This document shows positions 9,652 through 19,564 of a stretch of DNA of 64,000 nt, in pieces; within the stretch, counting starts at the first letter, position 1, and each line of letters starts with the position of its first letter. Under the pieces are notes generated by a model. The model was given only the letters and a program-made list of their open reading frames with translations. It had not been told where the DNA came from and did no database searches. Source of the stretch: Massilia varians (GTDB lineage: Bacteria > Pseudomonadota > Gammaproteobacteria > Burkholderiales > Burkholderiaceae_D); contig NZ_AP026966.1 in assembly GCF_027923905.1 (NCBI RefSeq), positions 496,001-560,000 of the forward strand. The letters run 5' to 3'. The position numbers and the translations under genes are program-made.

Positions 9652-9782
9652 GGAACGCTTTCGTTTTAAATGATGTTGGACGGACGCGCCGTCCCGGTAC
9701 TTTGGTCAAACGCGAGGGCAATTGTATCAAAATCAATTCTGATGCAATACCCCCAGCGCCACGGACCCCAAAGCCCGTCAAA

Positions 9783-10052
9783 TCAAGCTTGCTGGCCCTT
9801 CAGCAGCGGATCCAGGCGGCCGGCCTGGTCGAGCGCGTACAGGTCGTCGAAGCCGCCGACGTGGGTGTCGCCCACGTAGATCTGCGGCACGGTGCGGCGG
9901 CCGGTGCGCTGCATCATGATCTGGCGCTGCTCGGGATCGAGGTCGATGCGGATGCGTTCGATGTCGGTCACGCCCTTGGCTTCGAGCAAGCGCTCGGCGC
10001 GGACGCAGTAGGGGCAGCTGGCAGTGTGGTAGAGAACGACGTGTGCGGTCAT
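9783..10052 (-). CDS. grxC: glutaredoxin 3
   Basis: A small 89-residue dithiol glutaredoxin that reduces protein disulfides and glutathione mixed disulfides in the cytoplasm. The active site is CPYC at residues 14-17. The cis-Pro segment GRRTVPQIYVGDTHVGGFDDL matches the glutathione-binding region. It sits 20 nt downstream of the rhodanese gene, consistent with co-transcription. Confidence 0.97.
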   Translation of the reverse strand: MTAHVVLYHTASCPYCVRAERLLEAKGVTDIERIRIDLDPEQRQIMMQRTGRRTVPQIYVGDTHVGGFDDLYALDQAGRLDPLLKGQQA

Positions 10053-10072
10053 GATGCTTCCTTTCCCATAAA

Positions 10073-10474
10073 TTATTTAGTCACCGGCAAGCCGGCCGCG
10101 ATCCAGGCCGCCTGGCCGCCTTCGAGCGCATGGGCGTCCTCGAAGCCGGCCGCCTGCAGCTGGCGCGCCGCCTTGTCGGCGCGTGCGCCGGTCTGGCAGA
10201 CGACGATCACGGTGCGGCTCTTCGACTTCTCCAGCTCGCCGATCCGCTTGTCCAAGTCTGCCAGCGGGATGTGTTTCGCGTCGCGCAGGTGGCTGGCGGC
10301 GTATTCCTCGGCGGTCCTCACGTCGAGCACGAGGCTCTTGCCGCGGTTGATCATCTGCGTGGCCTGCAGCGGGGTGACGCGCTTGCCGCGCGGGCCCAGG
10401 GCCGGCCAGAGCAGGGCGCCGCCGGAAATCACGGCGATCGCTACGATGAAGATATTATCGAGAATGAAATTCAC
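10073..10474 (-). CDS. membrane-anchored rhodanese-domain protein
   Basis: A 133-residue single-domain rhodanese with one N-terminal transmembrane helix (VNFILDNIFIVAIAVISGGA). The active-site loop CQTGARAD carries the catalytic Cys, and the conserved LDVRTAEEYAASHLRDAKHIP precedes it. The start is the GTG at 10474 with GGAAC upstream. The open frame runs much further 5' only because of GC bias antisense to the EnvC-like gene. It resembles YibN, which accompanies grxC-secB in enterobacteria. Sulfur transfer is plausible, the substrate unknown. Confidence 0.9.
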   Translation of the reverse strand: MNFILDNIFIVAIAVISGGALLWPALGPRGKRVTPLQATQMINRGKSLVLDVRTAEEYAASHLRDAKHIPLADLDKRIGELEKSKSRTVIVVCQTGARADKAARQLQAAGFEDAHALEGGQAAWIAAGLPVTK

Positions 10475-10561
10475 AAGGGTTCCGTTGGTTGAACTGAATC
10501 GGCGCATTATAAAATAGATGCTGGACCGGATTTCAATTGCATTTTTTCTTGAGAAGAGCTT

Positions 10562-11308
10562 ATGTACAAAATCGTATTCATGCGCCACGGCGAATCCACC
10601 TGGAACCTGGAAAACCGCTTCACCGGCTGGACCGACGTCGACCTGACCGAGAAGGGCATCAACGAGGCCAGGAGCGCCGGCCGCGTGCTCAAGGAAGCCG
10701 GTTTCAGCTTCGACGTGGCCTACACCTCGGTGCTCAAGCGCGCGATCCGCACCCTGTGGCTGGCGATGGACGAGATGGACATGATGTACCTGCCGGTGAA
10801 GAACGACTGGCGCCTGAACGAGCGCCACTACGGCGCCCTGCAGGGCCTGGACAAGGGCGAGACCGCCGCCAAGTTCGGCGACGAGCAGGTGCTGGTCTGG
10901 CGCCGCAGCTACGACACCCCGCCGCCGGCGCTGGAAGAAAACGATCCGCGTACTTCCTTCCATGACCCGCGCTACGCGGCCCTGGCGAAGGAACAGATCC
11001 CGCTGACCGAATGCCTGAAGGACACCGTGGAGCGCGTGATGCCGTGCTGGGACGAGGAAATCGCCCCCGCCATCCGCGCCGGCAAGAAGATCCTGATCTC
11101 GGCCCACGGCAACAGCCTGCGCGCCATCATCAAGATGCTGGACAACATCAGCGACACCGACATCGTCGGCCTGAACATCCCGAACGGCCAGCCGCTGGTG
11201 TATGAGCTGGACGCCGACCTGAAGCCGATCAAGCACTACTACCTGGGCGACCAGGAAGCGATCGCCGCCGCCGTGGCGGCCGTGGCCAGCCAAGGGAAGG
11301 CGAAATAA
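10562..11308 (+). CDS. gpmA: 2,3-bisphosphoglycerate-dependent phosphoglycerate mutase
   Basis: GpmA interconverts 3- and 2-phosphoglycerate in glycolysis and gluconeogenesis. The 248-residue product has the histidine-phosphatase motif MRHGESTWN (phosphorylated His near residue 9), the [11 protein letters not shown] helix, [18 protein letters not shown] with the catalytic Glu, and the second His in [14 protein letters not shown]. Length is typical. GAGAAGAG precedes the ATG. The next gene begins three bases after the stop, so the two are probably one operon. Confidence 0.98.
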   Translation: MYKIVFMRHGESTWNLENRFTGWTDVDLTEKGINEARSAGRVLKEAGFSFDVAYTSVLKRAIRTLWLAMDEMDMMYLPVKNDWRLNERHYGALQGLDKGETAAKFGDEQVLVWRRSYDTPPPALEENDPRTSFHDPRYAALAKEQIPLTECLKDTVERVMPCWDEEIAPAIRAGKKILISAHGNSLRAIIKMLDNISDTDIVGLNIPNGQPLVYELDADLKPIKHYYLGDQEAIAAAVAAVASQGKAK

Positions 11309-11311
11309 GTC

Positions 11312-12733
11312 TTGCGTTTGCCATTCACGAAGTTCGCCGGCAGCGCGCTCCTGGGCGCGCTGTTGGGCGTCGCCCTGCTTGAGCCCGCCTTTGCCCAACG
11401 CCAGACCGAACGCAGCCGCCAGAAGGTGACCGCGGAGAAGCAGCGCACCGGTATCCAGCAGAAGCTGGCAGCGATCAAGCGCGACATCGCCCGCACCGAG
11501 GATGCGCGCGCCGACGCCGCCGACGAGCTGGCGGCGTCCGAGGCCGCCATTTCCGACGCCAACCGCGCGCTGCGCGATTTGGCCGAGGAACAGGACGCAA
11601 CCAGCACCCGTCTCGATGAGCTGTCGAAAAAGGGCGAGGGATTGCAGCAAACAATTGTTAGTCAAAAGAAACAATTGTCGCAACTGCTGCGCGAACACTA
11701 CGTGGCCGGCAACGAAGACCGGATCAAGCTGCTGCTTTCCGGCGACAACCCGAACCGCATCAACCGCGACCTGCAGATGATGGCCTACGTGTCGCAGGCC
11801 CAGGCAAAACTGCTGGACGCGCTGCGCGCCAACCTGGCGGAAGTCGAGGCCAACCGCGACAAGGTCGAGAACGCCCAGCTGGAACTGCAGGAAATCGCCG
11901 CCGAGCAGCAGCAACAGAAAGCGACGCTGGAAAAGGAAAAGGCCAAGCGCGCCGGCTTGCTGCAGAACCTGTCGACCAAACTGGCCGACCAGCGCAAGCA
12001 GGCCGACCGCCTGCAGCGCGACGAACAGCGCATGACCGAACTGGTGGACCGCCTGTCGCGCCTGATCCGCGAGCAGGCCGAGGCCGAGCGCCGCCGCCAG
12101 GCCGCCCTGGCCGCGGCCAAGGCCAAGGCCGAAGCCGAGGAAAAGGCGCGCGCCCTGGCCCGCGCCAAGGCCGCCGCCGAGCGGGCCGAGCGCGAGCGCA
12201 TCGCGCGCCAGAGCGGCAAGCCGGCGCCCAAGCCGGAGCCCGAGGCGCCGCCGCCGAAAGTGGCCCAGCAGAAGCCGATTGAAACCCGGCCGAGCGCGGT
12301 GGAACAGGAGGTGCCGCTGGCGCCGCCGGCGCCGTCCGGCGCCTTCGCCGCCCTCAAGGGGCGCCTGACGGCGCCGATCAGCGGCGACATCCGCGCCCGC
12401 TTCGGCGCGCGCCGTACCGAAAGCCTGACCTGGAAAGGCATGTTCTTCACCGCCCCGGAAGGCGCCCCGGTGCGCGCCGTCGGACCGGGACGGGTGGTGC
12501 ACGCCGAATGGATGCGCGGCTGGGGCAACATGATCATCATCGACCACGGCGGCGAATACCTGTCGACCTACGGCTTCACCTCGGCGGTGCTGAAGCGCCC
12601 CGGCGACATGGTGCGCGCGGGCGAGGTGATCGCCAGCGCGGGCAATACCGGCGGTGTCGAGGAATCGGGGCTATACTTTGAGCTCAGGCATCGCGGCAAG
12701 GCCTTCGATCCTTCAGGCTGGATCAAATTCTAA
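11312..12733 (+). CDS. EnvC-like murein hydrolase activator (coiled coil plus degenerate LytM)
   Basis: A 473-residue secreted protein with a TTG start, a signal peptide ending near AFAQ, a long Glu/Lys/Ala coiled coil (about 25-260, including EEQDATSTRLDELSKKGEGL), a Pro-rich linker and a C-terminal LytM/M23 domain (about 345-473). The zinc ligands of active M23 enzymes are absent: HxH is replaced by LYFELRH, and the first His region reads TWKGMFF. It therefore probably activates amidases at the septum, as EnvC does, rather than cutting peptidoglycan. Its TAA stop forms the left boundary of a putative MITE. It sits in the conserved gpmA-envC-ctpA block. Confidence 0.9.
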   Translation: MRLPFTKFAGSALLGALLGVALLEPAFAQRQTERSRQKVTAEKQRTGIQQKLAAIKRDIARTEDARADAADELAASEAAISDANRALRDLAEEQDATSTRLDELSKKGEGLQQTIVSQKKQLSQLLREHYVAGNEDRIKLLLSGDNPNRINRDLQMMAYVSQAQAKLLDALRANLAEVEANRDKVENAQLELQEIAAEQQQQKATLEKEKAKRAGLLQNLSTKLADQRKQADRLQRDEQRMTELVDRLSRLIREQAEAERRRQAALAAAKAKAEAEEKARALARAKAAAERAERERIARQSGKPAPKPEPEAPPPKVAQQKPIETRPSAVEQEVPLAPPAPSGAFAALKGRLTAPISGDIRARFGARRTESLTWKGMFFTAPEGAPVRAVGPGRVVHAEWMRGWGNMIIIDHGGEYLSTYGFTSAVLKRPGDMVRAGEVIASAGNTGGVEESGLYFELRHRGKAFDPSGWIKF

Positions 12734-12903
12734 GTACTCGACAGGAAATAAATTTGAATTTTGGCAAACAGAACCGGAGTTGCGGCTGGCCGATGCGATG
12801 CAAGGCGGCGAGTGCGCCGCAGTGCGAGCACTGCAAGCAGGAGCCAACGCAGCAGCGCGCCGGTTATGGCAGCCAAAAACACATTTATTTCAGGGCGAGT
12901 ACT
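12733..12903. mobile_element. putative 171-bp MITE with imperfect long terminal inverted repeats and TA flanks
   Basis: The envC-ctpA gap is almost filled by a palindromic element. Its left end reads AGTACTCG then GAAATAAAT, TTTTGGC and AACCGG (12733-12781). The right end, reverse-complemented, reads AGTACTCG, GAAATAAAT, TTTTTGGC and AACCGG (12903-12858). Matching blocks extend about 45 nt per arm, with mismatches between them. The centre holds a further hairpin, GCAGTGC/GCACTGC. The unit is flanked by TA on both sides (12731-12732 and 12904-12905); the left TA belongs to the envC stop codon. A TA duplication with inverted ends suggests an IS630/mariner-like non-autonomous element. The structure is visible directly; the classification is inference. 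Confidence 0.6.
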
Positions 12904-12922
12904 TAAAAACAAGGGAATAGCG

Positions 12923-14404
<1,482 letters not shown>

Positions 14405-14417
14405 TCGGCGCGGTCCG

Positions 14418-15203
14418 ATGAACGACGCCCAACTCCTGCGCTATTCGCGCCACATCCTGCTGGACGAGCTCGGCATCGAGGGCCAGCAGCGCCTGCTGGA
14501 CGCGCACGCCCTCATCATCGGCGCCGGCGGCCTCGGTTCGCCCGCCGCGCTCTACCTGGCAGCGAGCGGCATCGGCCGCATCACCCTGGTCGACGACGAC
14601 GAGGTCGACCTGACCAATCTGCAGCGCCAGGTCATGCACACCACCGGGCGCATCGGCCAGCCCAAGGTCGATTCGGGCCGGGCGGCCCTGCTGGCCATCA
14701 ACCCCGGGATCGAGGTCAGCGCGCTGCGCGAACGGGTGGGCGGCGCGCGTCTGGCAGAACTCGTCCGGTCGGCGACGGTCGTACTCGACTGCAGCGATAA
14801 TTTCGCCACCCGCCACGCCGTCAACCGTGCTTGTGTGCAAGAAGGCAAGCCGCTGGTCTCCGGCGCCGTAATCCGGTTCGACGGCCAGCTGTCGGTCTTC
14901 GACACCCGCCGGCCGGAGGCCCCGTGCTACGCCTGCCTGTTCCCCGAGGACAGTCACTTCGAGGACGTGGCCTGCAGCACCATGGGTGTATTCGCGCCCC
15001 TGGTCGGCGTGGTCGGCGCCATGCAGGCCGCCGAAGCCATGAAACTGGTGGCCGGCATCGGCGAAGCGCTGGCCGGCCGCCTGCTGCTGCTCGACGGCCG
15101 CGCCATGGAGTGGACCGCCCTGCAAGTGGGCCGCCAGCCGGCCTGTCCGGTGTGCAGCATCCGCCCCGGCGGCGACATGAATACAAAAACAAGACTGCTT
15201 TAA
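14418..15203 (+). CDS. HesA/MoeB/ThiF family adenylyltransferase
   Basis: An E1-like enzyme that adenylates the C-terminus of a ubiquitin-like sulfur carrier (MoaD or ThiS). The 261-residue product has the nucleotide-binding loop GAGGLGSPAALYLAASGIG, the VDDDEVDLTNLQRQ motif, and two CxxC zinc pairs (CYAC and CPVC). ACSTMGVFAPLVGVVG is the region near the catalytic Cys in this family. No C-terminal rhodanese domain follows. It lies 13 nt after ctpA. MoeB and ThiF roles cannot be told apart from sequence alone; MoeB is the usual annotation at this position. Confidence 0.92.
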   Translation: MNDAQLLRYSRHILLDELGIEGQQRLLDAHALIIGAGGLGSPAALYLAASGIGRITLVDDDEVDLTNLQRQVMHTTGRIGQPKVDSGRAALLAINPGIEVSALRERVGGARLAELVRSATVVLDCSDNFATRHAVNRACVQEGKPLVSGAVIRFDGQLSVFDTRRPEAPCYACLFPEDSHFEDVACSTMGVFAPLVGVVGAMQAAEAMKLVAGIGEALAGRLLLLDGRAMEWTALQVGRQPACPVCSIRPGGDMNTKTRLL

Positions 15204-15317
15204 GACAGAATTAAAGGTGCTCTTCGGCTTACAATTTCTCCAGTGCACGCGGTAGCCCCTGCTGGCGTGTAGGCTTATACTGTCAGCCTCCAACCGACCT
15301 ACTTACGAAGAGCATCC

Positions 15318-15761
15318 ATGCACATTGATTCGCAACGCAAGCAGCGCCGCGCACGCGGTTTCACCCTGGTCGAGATCATGGTTGTCGTGGTGATCATCGG
15401 CATTCTCGGCGCCCTAGTCGTGCCGAAACTGCTGGGCCGCACCGGTGAGGCGCGCGTCACCGCCGCCAAGACCGACATCGCCACCATGTCGCAGGCGCTC
15501 AAGCTCTACAAGCTGGACAACCAGCGCTACCCGAGCACCGAGCAGGGCCTGCAGGCCCTGGTCACCAAGCCCACCTCGGGCCCGGCCGCGAACGGCTGGA
15601 AGGACGGCGGCTACATGGAAAAGCTGCCGAAAGACCCGTGGGGCAATTCCTACCAGTACCTGTCGCCGGGCATTCATGGTGAAGTGGACATCTTCTCGCT
15701 GGGCGCCGATGGCCAGCCCGGCGGTACCGGTGAGGATGCCGACATCGGTTCCTGGGAATAA
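15318..15761 (+). CDS. gspG: type II secretion major pseudopilin GspG
   Basis: Major pseudopilin of the type II secretion system. The 147-residue precursor has a short basic leader (RKQRRARG) and the prepilin peptidase site G/FTLVEIMVVVVIIGILGAL with Glu at +5. The C-terminal calcium-binding region of GspG follows (WGNSYQYLSPG and FSLGADGQPGGTGEDADIGSW). It is the first gene of the twelve-gene gsp operon. The Shine-Dalgarno lies in GAAGAGC just before the ATG and is complementary to an upstream segment at 15218-15226. Confidence 0.97.
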   Translation: MHIDSQRKQRRARGFTLVEIMVVVVIIGILGALVVPKLLGRTGEARVTAAKTDIATMSQALKLYKLDNQRYPSTEQGLQALVTKPTSGPAANGWKDGGYMEKLPKDPWGNSYQYLSPGIHGEVDIFSLGADGQPGGTGEDADIGSWE

Positions 15762-15769
15762 GGTCTCCG

Positions 15770-16258
15770 ATGCGGGCCCTGAGCGCCCCATCTCGCCGTC
15801 CGGCGAGCGCCGGCTTCACCCTGGTGGAGCTGCTGGTCGTGATGGTCATCATCGGCATCACGCTGGGCCTCGCTTCGCTCAACGCCATTCCTTCGCCACG
15901 CCAGAACCTGCAGCAGGAGGCCCAGCGCCTGGCCCTGCTGCTGCAGCTGGCGCGTGACGAAGCCATCGTGCGCAACCGCCAGGTGGCCTTCGAGGCCAAC
16001 GGCGAGCGCTACCGTTTCGTGGTGCGCAACGACACCGGCTGGGAGCCGGTCACCCGCGACGACCTGCTGCGCGAACGCACGTTCCGCGGCGCCCCCCTGC
16101 AGCTGGTGCTGGAGCCGAGCATGAGCAGCGACCCCGGCACCGTGCGCATCACCTTCGGGCGCGAACCGGTCGACAAGCCCTTCGTGCTGACCCTCGCCAC
16201 CGCCGGCAACGCGGTCGCGATCCGTGCCGACGGCATCGGCCACTTCAGCGTCGAATGA
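15770..16258 (+). CDS. gspH: type II secretion minor pseudopilin GspH
   Basis: Minor pseudopilin of 162 residues. The prepilin cleavage site AG/FTLVELLVVMVIIGITLG follows a basic leader, and the C-terminal beta-rich GspH domain (RYRFVVRNDTGWEPV, LRERTFRGAPL) occupies the remainder. It starts 8 nt after gspG, and gspI starts 10 nt after its stop. The minor pseudopilins are thought to build or cap the pseudopilus tip. Confidence 0.95.
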   Translation: MRALSAPSRRPASAGFTLVELLVVMVIIGITLGLASLNAIPSPRQNLQQEAQRLALLLQLARDEAIVRNRQVAFEANGERYRFVVRNDTGWEPVTRDDLLRERTFRGAPLQLVLEPSMSSDPGTVRITFGREPVDKPFVLTLATAGNAVAIRADGIGHFSVE

Positions 16259-16268
16259 AGGAACAACG

Positions 16269-16643
16269 ATGATGCGCGCACGCGGATTCACCCTGCTCGA
16301 AGTGCTGGTGGCCCTGGTCATCGTCGGCACCGCGCTCGGCGCCGGCCTGCGCGCCGTCGGTAGCCTGACCGCCAACAGCGACGGCCTGCGCGCCGCCATG
16401 ATGGCCACCTGGTCGGCCGAGAACCGTCTGGTGCAGATCCGCCTCGGCCGCGAATGGCCCGAAGTCGGCAAGCGCAACTTCCCCTGCCCGCAAGGCGAGC
16501 TCAACTTGATTTGCGAAGAGGAAGTCCTGACCAGCCCGAACCCGCAATTGCGCCGGATCGAAGTCTCGGTGTTCGACGCCGAACGTCCGACGCGCCGCAT
16601 CGTCAAACTGGTTCAGCTCGTGTTGAGGCCCGCGCGGACATGA
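16269..16643 (+). CDS. gspI: type II secretion minor pseudopilin GspI
   Basis: A 124-residue minor pseudopilin starting MMRARG/FTLLEVLVALVIVGTALGAG, with the cleavage site right after the basic leader and Glu at +5. The conserved NRLVQIRLGREWPEVG segment fits the GspI domain. AAGGAACAACG precedes the ATG at 16269; an upstream in-frame ATG at 16224 lies inside gspH and is not favoured. Its TGA overlaps the ATG of gspJ (ATGA). Confidence 0.95.
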   Translation: MMRARGFTLLEVLVALVIVGTALGAGLRAVGSLTANSDGLRAAMMATWSAENRLVQIRLGREWPEVGKRNFPCPQGELNLICEEEVLTSPNPQLRRIEVSVFDAERPTRRIVKLVQLVLRPART

Positions 16644-17275
16644 CACCCGGCATCCCACACCGCTCCCGCACTCGCCGCGGCTTCACCCTGGTCGAACTGC
16701 TGGTGGCGATCAGCATCCTTGCCATCCAGGCCGTGCTCGGCTGGCGCGGCCTGGACGGCATCGTGCGCGCCCGCATCGCCCTGACGCAAGAAATGGAAAC
16801 CACGCGCGGCATGCAGCTGGCCTTTGCCCAGATGCAGAGCGACTGCGAGCACCTGGCCGGCCGCGAGATCATCGGCCGCCGTCCCAACCTGCTCTGGGAA
16901 GAAGGACGCTTCATGCTAGTGCGCAAGGTCTACAACGAAAACGAACCCTCGCAGCTGGTCGTGGTCTCCTACCGCCTGGTGGACGGCAAGCTGATCCGGC
17001 GCGAATCGCGCGGCACCCGCGACCTGGCCCAGCTCGAGGCGTTGTGGCAGGCGGCCGGCAGCGACGCGCCGTCGGAAGCGTCGACGCCGGTGGCGCTGCA
17101 AAGCGGCCTGCTCGGCATGAGCATCATGGCCTGGCAGGGCAACCAGTGGCGCCTCAAACCGGCCCCGGTCGCCGACGGCGCCCAGGCCGAAGACCCGGGC
17201 GGCCTGCAGGTCGGCCTGGTCGTGCAGGGCCGGGATGTGCCAATGGTCAAGTTCTTCCTGCTGGGAGGCACCTGA
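16640..17275 (+). CDS. gspJ: type II secretion minor pseudopilin GspJ
   Basis: A 211-residue minor pseudopilin. The leader MTPGIPHRSRTRRG is followed by the cleavage site and FTLVELLVAISILAIQAVLGW, then a GspJ-type beta-rich domain (RGMQLAFAQMQSDCEHLA, RREIIGRRPNLLW-like segment, VVVSYRLVDGKLIRRESRG). ATGA overlaps join it to gspI upstream and to gspK downstream (TGATG at 17273-17277), which implies translational coupling. Confidence 0.95.
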   Translation: MTPGIPHRSRTRRGFTLVELLVAISILAIQAVLGWRGLDGIVRARIALTQEMETTRGMQLAFAQMQSDCEHLAGREIIGRRPNLLWEEGRFMLVRKVYNENEPSQLVVVSYRLVDGKLIRRESRGTRDLAQLEALWQAAGSDAPSEASTPVALQSGLLGMSIMAWQGNQWRLKPAPVADGAQAEDPGGLQVGLVVQGRDVPMVKFFLLGGT

Positions 17276-18303
17276 TGCGCCGTTCGCCCTCTACCGGCCG
17301 CCAGCGCGGCGTGGCGGTGGTCACGGCACTGCTCCTGACCACGCTCGCCATTTCCATCGTCGCCAGCCTGTTCTGGCAGCAGCAGGTACAGGTGCGCTCG
17401 ATGGAGAACCAGCGCCTGCACCTGCAGACCAAGTGGATCCTGCGCGGCGCCCTCGACTGGGCCAGCCTGGTGCTGCGCCAGGACGCCTATACCTCGCAGT
17501 ACACCTCGCTCGACCAGGTCTGGGCCACGCCGCTGGCCGAGACCCGGCTCGACCAGTACATCGAACGCGAACGCGTCGAAGGGGAAAATTTCGATGCGAG
17601 CTTGTCCGGTAATATTATTGACGCAACGTCGCGTTACAATCTCGCCAACCTGGCGCGTGACCGCCAGAAGGTGCAGGAACAAGTGGCGATCTTCACTCGC
17701 CTGCTGGACAACCTGCGTCTCGACGTGCGCCTCGCGAACCGGATCGCGGACTTCGTCGCACAGGGACAGCAGATAGCGGCGCCGGTGGATACGAACAATC
17801 CAGCCGAGCCGCCGCCTGGGAATCCGCCTGCCCCGACGCCGACGACCTTGTCGCCCGTCCCGCCGGTCAACGGCGTGCCGATCCCGGTGCTGCGGGTGGA
17901 CGATCTGCTGGCGGTGCAGGGCGTCACCCAGGAGGTCATGGCGAAGCTGCGTCCCTTCGTGATCGTGCTGCCCTACGGAGCCGCAGCGACGAAGCTGAAT
18001 GTGAATACCGTGCCGGCCGAGCTGCTGTCGGCGATCGTGCCGGGGATGTCGCTGTCCCGCGCCAATACCCTGGTCGAGCAGCGCAGAAGGGTGGCGCCAT
18101 GGCGAGACACGGCGGCTTTTGCCACGCAGGCAGGCGCCGACGCGCAGTTGGCCGAGACCTGGGGCGTCAAGAGCGACTGGTTTATTGTACAGAGCCGTAT
18201 CCGGCTCGACCGTGCGGCCTTGAACGCGGAATCGCTGATCAGGCGTAACCCCGCCGCCATGGTCGGCGGCGGCACCGAAGTAATCTGGACCCGCCAGAAC
18301 TAG
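17275..18303 (+). CDS. gspK: type II secretion minor pseudopilin GspK
   Basis: The large minor pseudopilin, 342 residues, thought to sit at the pseudopilus tip. The leader MRRSPSTGRQRG is followed by VAVVTALLLTTLAISIVASLF, without Glu at +5, as is usual for GspK. YNLANLARD and helix-hairpin-helix-like segments (LRVDDLLAVQGVTQEVMAKL, LNVNTVPAELLSAIVPGMS) match the family. A Pro-rich insert (NPAEPPPGNPPAPTPTT) lies near residue 190. It follows gspJ with a one-base overlap. Confidence 0.95.
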   Translation: MRRSPSTGRQRGVAVVTALLLTTLAISIVASLFWQQQVQVRSMENQRLHLQTKWILRGALDWASLVLRQDAYTSQYTSLDQVWATPLAETRLDQYIERERVEGENFDASLSGNIIDATSRYNLANLARDRQKVQEQVAIFTRLLDNLRLDVRLANRIADFVAQGQQIAAPVDTNNPAEPPPGNPPAPTPTTLSPVPPVNGVPIPVLRVDDLLAVQGVTQEVMAKLRPFVIVLPYGAAATKLNVNTVPAELLSAIVPGMSLSRANTLVEQRRRVAPWRDTAAFATQAGADAQLAETWGVKSDWFIVQSRIRLDRAALNAESLIRRNPAAMVGGGTEVIWTRQN

Positions 18304-18319
18304 AAGAAAGCGAGACAGT

Positions 18320-19564
18320 TTGACTACTCTTTATATCCGGCACCCGGCTAGAGCCGAAGGCGAGGGCGCGCTGTGCCGCTTTGCGGTGGTGCTTGACACC
18401 GGCGCCATCGCGCAGCAGGGCGAAGGCCTGTTGCGCAACCTGGGCGACGTGGTCGCCGCCAGCCGCCGCGTGGTGCTGCTCCTGGCCGGCGCCGACGTCA
18501 CGCTGCTGCCGGTCCAGGCGCCGCCGCTGACCGGCGCGCGCCTGCGCGCGGCCCTGCCGGCTCTGGTCGAAGAACATATCCTGGGCGACCCGCTCGATTG
18601 CGTGCTGGTGGCCGGGCCGCCCTTGCCGGACGGCCGCCGTCCGGTCGGCGTGGTCCAGCGCGAATGGTTCGAGCCGCTGGTGAAGGGCTTGCTCGGCATG
18701 GGCGCGCGCGCGGTCGCCGCCGTCCCCGCACAGCTGTGCCTGCCCCTGCTGCCGGGCAGCGTCAGCGCCGCCATCGGCAATGGCGAACTGCTGCTGCGCC
18801 AGGGCCAGTACGAAGGCCTGGGCCTGGCCCTGGACGGCAACCCGACCCTCGCGCTGCAGACCGCGCGCGCGCTGGCCGGCGACGCTCCCCTGGCCCTGTA
18901 CGTGCCGCGCGAGCAGCTCGGCGAATACCAGGCCCTGCTGGCGGAGGCCGGCCCCGGCATCACGCTGGAAAGCGAAGCCTGGGAACACTGGATCGCAGGC
19001 AGCAAAAGCAGCACCATGGACCTGGTGCCGGGCCTCGGCACTGCCGGCGTCGCCCAGCGCGACTGGAGCCGCTGGCGCTGGCCGATCCGCCTCGCGCTGG
19101 CGGCGATCGTGGTCAACATCATCGGCGTCAACATCGAATGGCTGCGCCTGAAGCGCGAAGCCGACGCGGTGCGCCAGGGCATGTCCCAGACCTTCCGCAG
19201 CGCCTATCCGGCCCAGCCGGTCATCGACCCGGTCGCCCAGATGCGCCAGAACATCGCGCGCGCCAAGGCCGCCAGCGGCCAGGTCAGCCCGGACGAGTTC
19301 GGCTGGATCGCCGGCCAGCTCGGCGAGGCGGTCCGCGGCCTCGGGCGCCCGCCCACGGTGGCGTCAATGGAGTTCCGCGAACGCACGCTCACCGTGCGCG
19401 TCAAACCTGACACCGTCGACCCCGCCACCACGGCCCAGCTGCGCTCCATCCTGGAAGCGCGCAACATGAGTCTGGAAGAAAGCGCACCGGCCACCTGGGT
19501 CATCCGCAGCACGGGTGCCGCAGCGGGAACCGCGCAGGTCGCCACCATGGGAGCAGCACAATGA
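18320..19564 (+). CDS. gspL: type II secretion inner-membrane platform protein GspL
   Basis: GspL links the cytoplasmic ATPase GspE to the inner-membrane platform. The 414-residue product has the actin-like cytoplasmic domain (about 1-240), one transmembrane helix (WPIRLALAAIVVNIIGVNIEWL, about 252-274) and a periplasmic ferredoxin-like domain (SMEFRERTLTVRVKPD...). It uses an unusual TTG start 16 nt after gspK. Its stop overlaps the gspM start (ATGA). Confidence 0.93.
   Translation: MTTLYIRHPARAEGEGALCRFAVVLDTGAIAQQGEGLLRNLGDVVAASRRVVLLLAGADVTLLPVQAPPLTGARLRAALPALVEEHILGDPLDCVLVAGPPLPDGRRPVGVVQREWFEPLVKGLLGMGARAVAAVPAQLCLPLLPGSVSAAIGNGELLLRQGQYEGLGLALDGNPTLALQTARALAGDAPLALYVPREQLGEYQALLAEAGPGITLESEAWEHWIAGSKSSTMDLVPGLGTAGVAQRDWSRWRWPIRLALAAIVVNIIGVNIEWLRLKREADAVRQGMSQTFRSAYPAQPVIDPVAQMRQNIARAKAASGQVSPDEFGWIAGQLGEAVRGLGRPPTVASMEFRERTLTVRVKPDTVDPATTAQLRSILEARNMSLEESAPATWVIRSTGAAAGTAQVATMGAAQ

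Noticed and set aside
9721..9748. A short inverted repeat (ATTGTATCA and TGATGCAAT) between grxC and secB.
   Set aside because: Only nine bases with a mismatch; could arise by chance, and no regulator suggests itself.
10475..12547. A long 5' extension of the rhodanese frame.
   Set aside because: The extension is antisense to gpmA and envC and lacks protein character; the rhodanese starts at the GTG at 10474.
12761..12922. An N-terminal extension of ctpA.
   Set aside because: It runs through the putative MITE and contains no signal peptide; MGKAKNIG at 12923 has a proper ribosome site and signal anchor.
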